Shown here: positions 59,301 through 64,000 of the stretch, in pieces | Numbering within the stretch: the stretch's first letter is position 1 | How the letters are laid out: each line of letters begins with the position of its first letter | DNA from: Cranoglanis bouderius | Lineage: Eukaryota > Chordata > Actinopteri > Siluriformes > Cranoglanididae | Reading direction: 5' to 3' | Length of the DNA: 64,000 bases | Assembly (NCBI GenBank): GCA_023630585.1 | Contig: CM042560.1 | Coordinates: 5,802,501-5,866,500 of the forward strand | Notes under the pieces: generated by a model | The model's input: the letters and a program-made list of their open reading frames with translations, nothing else | Databases searched by the model: none | Told to the model about the DNA's origin: nothing | Program-made: the position numbers and the translations under genes

Positions 59301-59548
59301 CCCCTCCTGGATGAATACCATTACCTTCAGAACTAACTTGCTATGCGAATAAATATATTTCGACCTTTTTTATATATATAAACAAAAACCTGTTGTTTAA
59401 TCAGAGGTGTAATAGACATATGACACAAAAGTACACAACATTTGCAAGCTGGCCTTGACTGCCGTGTCCTGCTCGCGTTACTTCAGTAACAAACTCGAGT
59501 GCTCACCTTGCCTTTGAGATCCAATATGAAGACCGCTGAAGCAGACAT
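50369..59548 (-). CDS. ap1m2: AP1M2: mu subunit of clathrin adaptor AP-1 (whole gene, 12 coding exons)
   Basis: Exons (minus, 5' to 3'): 59548-59507, 57952-57796, 57132-57065, 55150-55020, 54704-54557, 53815-53689, 53489-53347, 53230-53159, 52206-52048, 51863-51738, 51560-51485, 50391-50369. They join in frame to 1272 nt, 423 residues, exactly the human AP1M2 length. AP-1 sorts cargo at the trans-Golgi and endosomes; the mu subunit reads YxxPhi signals. An N-terminal longin-like domain (1 to about 140) is followed by the mu homology domain (about 168-421). The signal-binding residues D174, W408 and R410 are present. MSASAVFILD and FSHSRVEIMVKAKGQFKKQS are typical of AP1M2 (mu1B, epithelial basolateral sorting) rather than AP1M1. 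Next gene on the same strand is cdkn2d, as in human. Confidence 0.95.
50607..50987 (+). repeat. Direct repeat copy 2 (partner at 47855-48198)
   Basis: See copy 1. It lies in the last intron of ap1m2, in the same orientation as copy 1 and about 2.75 kb away, so that cdkn2d exon 1 and its promoter lie between the copies. Confidence 0.8.
50748..51032 (+). mobile_element. Internally deleted Tc1-like element (285 bp)
   Basis: Both ends intact: cactatatggccaaacgttt and its complement 'cacttttggccatatagtg', flanked by TA (50746-50747 and 51033-51034). Central transposase remnant only. Same family as 40706 and 47996. Confidence 0.85.
51485..51560 (-). CDS. ap1m2: ap1m2 coding exon 11
   Basis: VRYMKIIEKSGYQALPWVRY then ITQSG plus one base. 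Holds the YxxPhi pocket residues W408 and R410. Donor ggag|gtaagg. Confidence 0.95.
51738..51863 (-). CDS. ap1m2: ap1m2 coding exon 10
   Basis: 42 codons starting GGKEFLMRAHFGLPSVEKDE and ending TVSGIQ; phase 0 at both ends. Part of the mu homology domain. Confidence 0.95.
52048..52206 (-). CDS. ap1m2: ap1m2 coding exon 9
   Basis: 53 codons, AKGQFKKQSVANNVEVRVPV to WTIKSFP. Includes the PSDADSPKFKTSTG and YVPEKN motifs, closest to AP1M2. Confidence 0.95.
53159..53230 (-). CDS. ap1m2: ap1m2 coding exon 8
   Basis: 24 codons, VKPLIWIESVIENFSHSRVE and IMVK; phase 0 at both ends. Too short for ORF detection, but the splice sites and homology are clear. Confidence 0.94.
53347..53489 (-). CDS. ap1m2: ap1m2 coding exon 7
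   Basis: Completes Arg then DKGKTVAMEDVKFHQCVRLS, RFESDRTISFIPPDGESELM and SYRINTH. Acceptor ttttgtgcag|. Confidence 0.95.
53689..53815 (-). CDS. ap1m2: ap1m2 coding exon 6
   Basis: VNANGSVMSSDIVGSIKLKT and SGMPELRLGLNDRVLFALTG plus one base. Donor ggcc|gtaagc. Confidence 0.95.
54557..54704 (-). CDS. ap1m2: ap1m2 coding exon 5
   Basis: Completes Glu then YITQEGNKLEVAKAKVPTTV, TNAVSWRSEGIKYKKNEVF and IDVIESINVL. D174 of the YxxPhi pocket lies in FIDVIE. Donor cctg|gtgagt. Confidence 0.95.
55020..55150 (-). CDS. ap1m2: ap1m2 coding exon 4
   Basis: VFTEYFKELEEESIQDNFVV, VYELLDELMDFGFPQTTDSK and ILQ, plus two bases; donor agga|gtatgt. End of the longin domain and start of the linker. Confidence 0.95.
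55151..57064. other. ap1m2 intron 3
   Basis: 1.9 kb. Holds the minus-strand family B SINE at 56364-56698 and a run of loosely purine-rich (AGAGA) repeats near 55860. No exon seen. Confidence 0.5.
56364..56698 (-). repeat. tRNA-derived SINE, family B (minus)
   Basis: Starts on + with the reversed tail (tatccatccatccatcc) and runs through the complement of the body blocks (tcagcctacaatgcatg, accctggaggtgtgaggca). Confidence 0.78.
57065..57132 (-). CDS. ap1m2: ap1m2 coding exon 3
   Basis: Completes Leu67 then VSTTNKNSNASLVYSFLYKL and VE. 68 bases, phase 2 to 0. Joining exon 2 to 3 restores HSNLYLVSTTNK. Confidence 0.93.
57133..57795. other. ap1m2 intron 2
   Basis: About 660 bp, with no recognised element. 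Flanked by the weak donor TATT|gtatcc and the acceptor accgtacag|. Confidence 0.5.
57796..57952 (-). CDS. ap1m2: ap1m2 coding exon 2
   Basis: VLICRNYKGDVDMSEIDHFL, PLLLQQEEEGLMCPVISHG and SVHFMWIKHSNLY plus one base. Its donor TATT|gtatcc is weak; only this site keeps the frame with exon 3. Confidence 0.93.
57953..59506. other. ap1m2 intron 1
   Basis: 1.55 kb AT-rich intron with a T-rich run (58560-58592). No exon or element recognised. Confidence 0.5.
59507..59548 (-). CDS. ap1m2: ap1m2 coding exon 1
   Basis: 14 codons MSASAVFILDLKGK, ATG written cat at 59546-59548, donor caag|gtgagc. Typical start of AP-1 mu subunits. Confidence 0.94.
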
Positions 59549-59810
59549 GACCTATACTTAACCGTCTAAAAACAACCGTCACAAAAAATATTATTTCAAA
59601 TTTGTTTATTTACCAACTTAAAAACAGGTTAAGTCCATTAACAACCCTATATTTAACGAGAAACTATTAATATAATCGTGAATTCTTCTGTTCCCTTTCC
59701 CCGTGCAACGTATTGACGTCACGCTGCGCAACGTCAGGTAAAACATTGACAGAGCGTACCTGTGCAGCGCGCGAGGGGCCACGTCATCGCTGATGCGGAA
59801 GTAAAACTCA
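59549..59810 (-). promoter_or_regulatory. ap1m2: ap1m2 promoter and 5' UTR
   Basis: A local CpG-rich block at 59690-59810 has a perfect CRE TGACGTCA at 59714-59721, two further ACGTCA-type half sites (about 59731 and 59781) and an ETS-type gcggaagt (about 59794). TATA-less. It lies about 150-260 bp upstream of the ATG, consistent with the core promoter. Confidence 0.5.
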
Positions 59811-61195
59811 CCGTTAATTAATTATTGTCTGTTTATCTACTTATTTATTTATTTATTTATTTATTCTTAGCTAAAATTGAGCACGAAGTTAACTAGTTTC
59901 AATTGCAGTGTCGCCACATACCTTTTATTTTTAGATGAATAATTAATAATACACTGATAATACTGTAATAATTCTATAATTATTTAATATATGTGAATAA
60001 AAATGTACCTCTACCAATAATAAACAAATAATAGAAATATGTTGTGACTTTAAGTTTTCTTTTGTTTACCTATTGCATATTTTTGTTATTTTTGATGTTG
60101 GCGTTTATGTTCTTAATTGTTTTTAACATGTATGCCTTTTAATGAATTTTCTTTTATTTGCCTATTTCAGCAATTAAAAGGGGGGGGGGGTGTTAATTGC
60201 AGTATGGAAAATTAGGATTTGAAATGTCTTAGCAATACAAATATATTTATACTTAAGTCTGATGAACGATGTAAAATGTTCACTGTTTACTTAAAAAAAA
60301 TTATTGCTTAACATTTGCTATTAACATCACTAAAATGAATTCTTTCTCAGTTCTGGTACTTGTGGATTGCTCTTTAAGGTGTAGTAAATAAATATATAAA
60401 CATTAAAAACATAAATAAATAAACATTTCCATATGTGTGATGTTGTCTACCTTGAAATTTCATTTAATTTCTGCCAAAAATAAATAAATAAATAAAATAA
60501 CTGTAGTAAAATAACTCTCTTTTTTACTGCATTTTGGACAGTTCTCTTTGCATACTTGACATTTTAAATTACATATATATTGTTATGATTATTTGTTCTG
60601 TCTGTATAATAGAGATTTTATAGCGTATAAGAATGCTACTGACTTGTGAAAGATAAATGTACTCTCAATCAATTAACAAAACTCCCATTCAACTAACCAG
60701 ACCTCGGGAAAAAAATTCTCTATAAGCTATTCATTAAATAAATTATATAAATTATATATAGTTATTATAGTTTTTTTTTTTTTTTAAATAAAGAAATAAA
60801 ATAAAATTTTAAAAACCCTCCTAAATCAAACGGTATTCTATTGACAATATTGTAGTACATACAAATGTCCACATGGTGACAGTGTGGTGTTACAAATACA
60901 CTGTGCTACCACATTTAGTCCAAATAACACTGAATTGATTAACAGATGTAAATAAAAAGTAGAGAACATTTTCCAAAGGGTTTTATAATGTTTATAAGCT
61001 GACGCAATCTGAGAACACATAATTTTATCAGTAATTATATGTACAATTCTTTTTAAATCTGTGCACAGAAATCAAAGTGTGGGATTTTTTCCCACTTAGA
61101 ACAGCTAAATCAATGTTTTTTAAAATGATGAATGCAATATTTGAACAATGTTTGCCATATACAATATATTTTCATGTTAATTTAAATATGAGATG
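59811..61195. other. Intergenic upstream of ap1m2
   Basis: Very AT-rich, with (ATTT)n at about 59841-59866, a G-run at 60180-60190 and several AATA-type runs. No exon of the gene expected next in human (SLC44A2) is visible. Confidence 0.5.
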
Positions 61196-61503
61196 AATGA
61201 CAGGGGGTTTGAATCCCGCCTCCGCCCTGTGCGCCCGGAGATTGCATGTTCTCCTGGTGCATCGGGAGTTTCCTCTGGGTACTCCGGTTTCATCCCCCAG
61301 TCCAAAGACATGTGTTGTAGGCTGACTGGCATTTCCAAATTGTCCGTAGTGTGTGAATGTGTGTGCGATTGTGCCCTGCAGTGGGTTGGCACCTCGTCCA
61401 GGGTGTCCCCTGTTTTGCGCCAAAAGTTCCCTGGGATAGAGTCCAATCTCCCCTGTGACCCTGTGTAGGAAATGCGACATGGAAAATGAATGGATGGATG
61501 GAT
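61196..61503 (+). repeat. tRNA-derived SINE, family B, head-truncated
   Basis: Begins at the B-box region (ggtttgaatcccgcc) and keeps gttgtaggctgactggcatt and cctgggatag, with a (GGAT)n end. Confidence 0.75.
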
Positions 61504-64000
61504 GACTGACAGGCCCCAGAGCGGATGTGGAATATTACAATCATAAAGAAACATCCTTGATGTACCAGGGAGATATAGTCCCGGCACACAGAGATAAGCA
61601 GTAGAGCACTTTGTTTGTTTTCTTTGCAGAAGCATGTATTACTTTATGACTACTTTGACAAGGAGTCATAATCTACAGCCTGTAGTGTGTTCATAAAATG
61701 AGTCATAAACAAAATATGGTTTCAAAATATCCAAAACATTACTAAAGCTTTTACATGTCGGTTTTGATCATTTTTTTATTTTTTTGCTACCCAATTACAA
61801 AATAATCTATTTTTATTAGTCCTAGGATATGACACGTCCCATTTTTTGTCTTAAAGCATTGTTTAAGTGATACAGTGAGCTTTATGGCTTTCTTTCTCTG
61901 CAGCTCTATAATCAGTTATCTAGTTTCCCTGCATTTAAATGCAAAATATTTCCAATATATCACATGCATCCAGTTTCCCTGTTTTTGCACTTCCTCATCC
62001 CAGCTATATTGCCAGGAGCAAGCCGAGTTTTTATTCATGTTGCACTGTTCAGACAGGCAGGAGTCTTACAGTAACTGACAAACATTGGCTTAGACATGCA
62101 CCTTGATGTCAGTTATCTGCCATGTGATATATAATGCAATATAATATATCAAATGTAATATAAACCATGCACATAATTATCTTTGTTAAATAGCTGTGTT
62201 TGTCATATCACAGAATGTTATTGTAGCTTTAGCACTAAACCTGGGTTTGGGCTGCTCCGTTTGATGTGGTGAGTATGTTGAGATCAGGATCAATGTTATC
62301 TCAGAATGAGAATATTGATCCATCACATCACATCACATCACAAGATTTTAAAAACAAAGAAGTCTTTGGTTAACAAACGTTTAAAGCCATATGTACAGTA
62401 TGTTGTAATATAGTCTCCATTTTGATTACACTTTTATTCAAAGCAACAGAAACCTATTCACATATTCAAGCTAATAAGAGCCACAGCTACTGCCATAAAC
62501 ACATTCAAATGCAGAAAGAGCCACACAGAGAGATATGACCAAACAAGCTGGTTTGAGTAAGTTCTACACTCTTAGGGGGAAATTTTTAAATCTAGAAAGC
62601 TTGATTCTCTAAGCTTGATGAACACTTTGGTGGAGAGTGCTGATAAGCCACCACTAAAGTAGCCTGATGATGCTCAGCAGTGGTAAAGAATGTGCTCCAG
62701 GCTGATATTAAGGCTAAAACTGAAGCTGGATCTTCCACTTGACACAGCTGCTTGAATGTGATATAGTAGCCAAATTGAGTGACTGGGCTATCCTATAATA
62801 ACTACACTTACGTATGGTATATTATGTATTATATTAAGTGTGGTAGCTAAAACAATGATGCTATGGCGAATATAGGTTGTATTTAATACGATAATGTTCA
62901 ATGGGTAGAGAAATCCTACATGCAAAGCTAACCAAGTAACAGGAGACATCACAATAAAGTGTCGTAGATTAGTATAATTGTTAATGCAGATAAACAGGCA
63001 AGCTGTATGGCTCAAATGCCATTGCCAGCAGTATGGTAGAAACACATTGTGCTACTTGCTGCTAGTACCTGACAGGTCTCTGGCGCACAAGCCCAGGAGG
63101 CACTTGTCTGCCTGCAGAATACCATTCTTGAGTCTGTTCATTGAGTTAATTGATTCCATTCAGTTAAATTATTTGTTCAGTGTCTCAGTTTTCACATAAA
63201 TGTGCAGCCTGATCATGCAGACAACACTACTGTTGCACATACTGAAAGGATGATCTCCAGCTTGGGACCAATATCAGACTCACTGAACCGAAATGCTGCT
63301 GAAAAGAACAAAACACATCTAGACATCGCACTATGCACATGAGTCTGGGTTACGGAAACGACAGCTGAATGGATACATCGTGAACCAAAAATGACCAAGT
63401 GTCAGCAACTTTTTAGGATACGCTCAATATAGATCTGCTTCATCATAGCTCATGTGCTCTTGGGTCAAGTAGAGTGATTCTCCCCCTCAATAGAGAACAG
63501 CGCCTGAATGTTGAATGTTCTTATCGTCAATTAAGAACAGTGAGTGTTTTTCATTCTCAAAATCGACACTATTTATGTGTCGGGATATGTCATAAACCCG
63601 CATGATATCTTTAATATACAACAACCTCCATTAGATCTGAGGGAAACCACTCTCACTGTCTGGAACAAAAGGATGTAGAACAGAAGATTACGTATTTATC
63701 CGAAACCTGTGTGACTTATGTTGACAAGAATGGCTAAAGGATGAACAATGAACCTTTATAGGTTACCGATGTGGGGTCACAGTCACGAGGTGATGACTTT
63801 GCAGTACTCAGCAAGCAAATGAGTTTTGAAGGAACCCATCCTGGTGGTCCTCCACTCACAAAACAAGTCACTTAGATACAATACACAACTTTCCATTTTC
63901 TGCCTTGTTCGATTAGTTTGCTCTCTTGAAATTCGTAAACCAACAGCACTTTTAAGGCATGTAAGTCTTTCGTTCTACATGTCTTTAAGATTGTGAACAA
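61504..64000. other. Intergenic, nothing recognised
   Basis: Unique-looking DNA to the window end, with a short (ATCAC)n run at about 62321-62342. Small ORFs show no family match I can recognise. Confidence 0.5.

Noticed and set aside
59811..64000. First exons of SLC44A2, the next gene in human
   Set aside because: Looked for on + strand downstream of the ap1m2 promoter; no matching start peptide or conserved exon was seen.

Overview
The window is vertebrate nuclear DNA from a ray-finned fish. Five protein genes are split into short exons with GT/AG borders. The rest is packed with Tc1-like DNA transposons, tRNA-derived SINEs, MITE-like palindromes and long microsatellites of the kind common in teleosts. 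A catfish-like (siluriform) host is possible but unproven. There are no prokaryotic features such as operons, ribosome binding sites or CRISPR arrays.

Layout. Positions 1-204 hold the 3' end of a sphingosine-1-phosphate receptor (probably s1pr5, + strand), followed by its 3' UTR. 1.4-8.2 kb is transposon-rich intergenic DNA. 8.2-14.2 kb holds a possible solo LTR, a CpG-containing promoter-like block with YY1, ETS and CRE motifs, and candidate 5' UTR exons of keap1. keap1 (+) has six coding exons between 14213 and 27418, giving a 602-residue protein. 27.4-33.3 kb is intergenic with a truncated Tc1 element. lrrc8e (+) has coding exons at 35094-35234 and 37862-40150 (809 residues) and a candidate 5' UTR exon ending at 33512. 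40.2-46.3 kb is intergenic repeats. cdkn2d (-) has two coding exons (49031-49171 and 46307-46678, 170 residues). ap1m2 (-) has twelve coding exons between 59548 and 50369 (423 residues). 59.8-64 kb shows no recognisable gene.

The genes are unrelated in function: lipid GPCR, KEAP1 redox sensor/CUL3 adaptor, volume-regulated anion channel subunit, CDK4/6 inhibitor, and AP-1 clathrin adaptor subunit. They are, however, all neighbours in the human 19p13.2 region. The head-to-tail S1PR5-KEAP1 pair and the CDKN2D-AP1M2 pair match human order and orientation, which supports orthology.

I saw no clearly new multi-gene system. The most interesting observations are these: a KEAP1 C-terminal tail made of a 12-bp tandem repeat that puts a cysteine at every fourth residue (five cysteines) in the position of the mammalian peroxide-sensing cysteines; replacement of the classical sensor C288 with C273 kept; a 28-bp minisatellite immediately after the first coding exon of keap1; a (TG)n tract where the polypyrimidine tract of a kelch exon should be; and roughly 350-bp direct repeats flanking cdkn2d exon 1.
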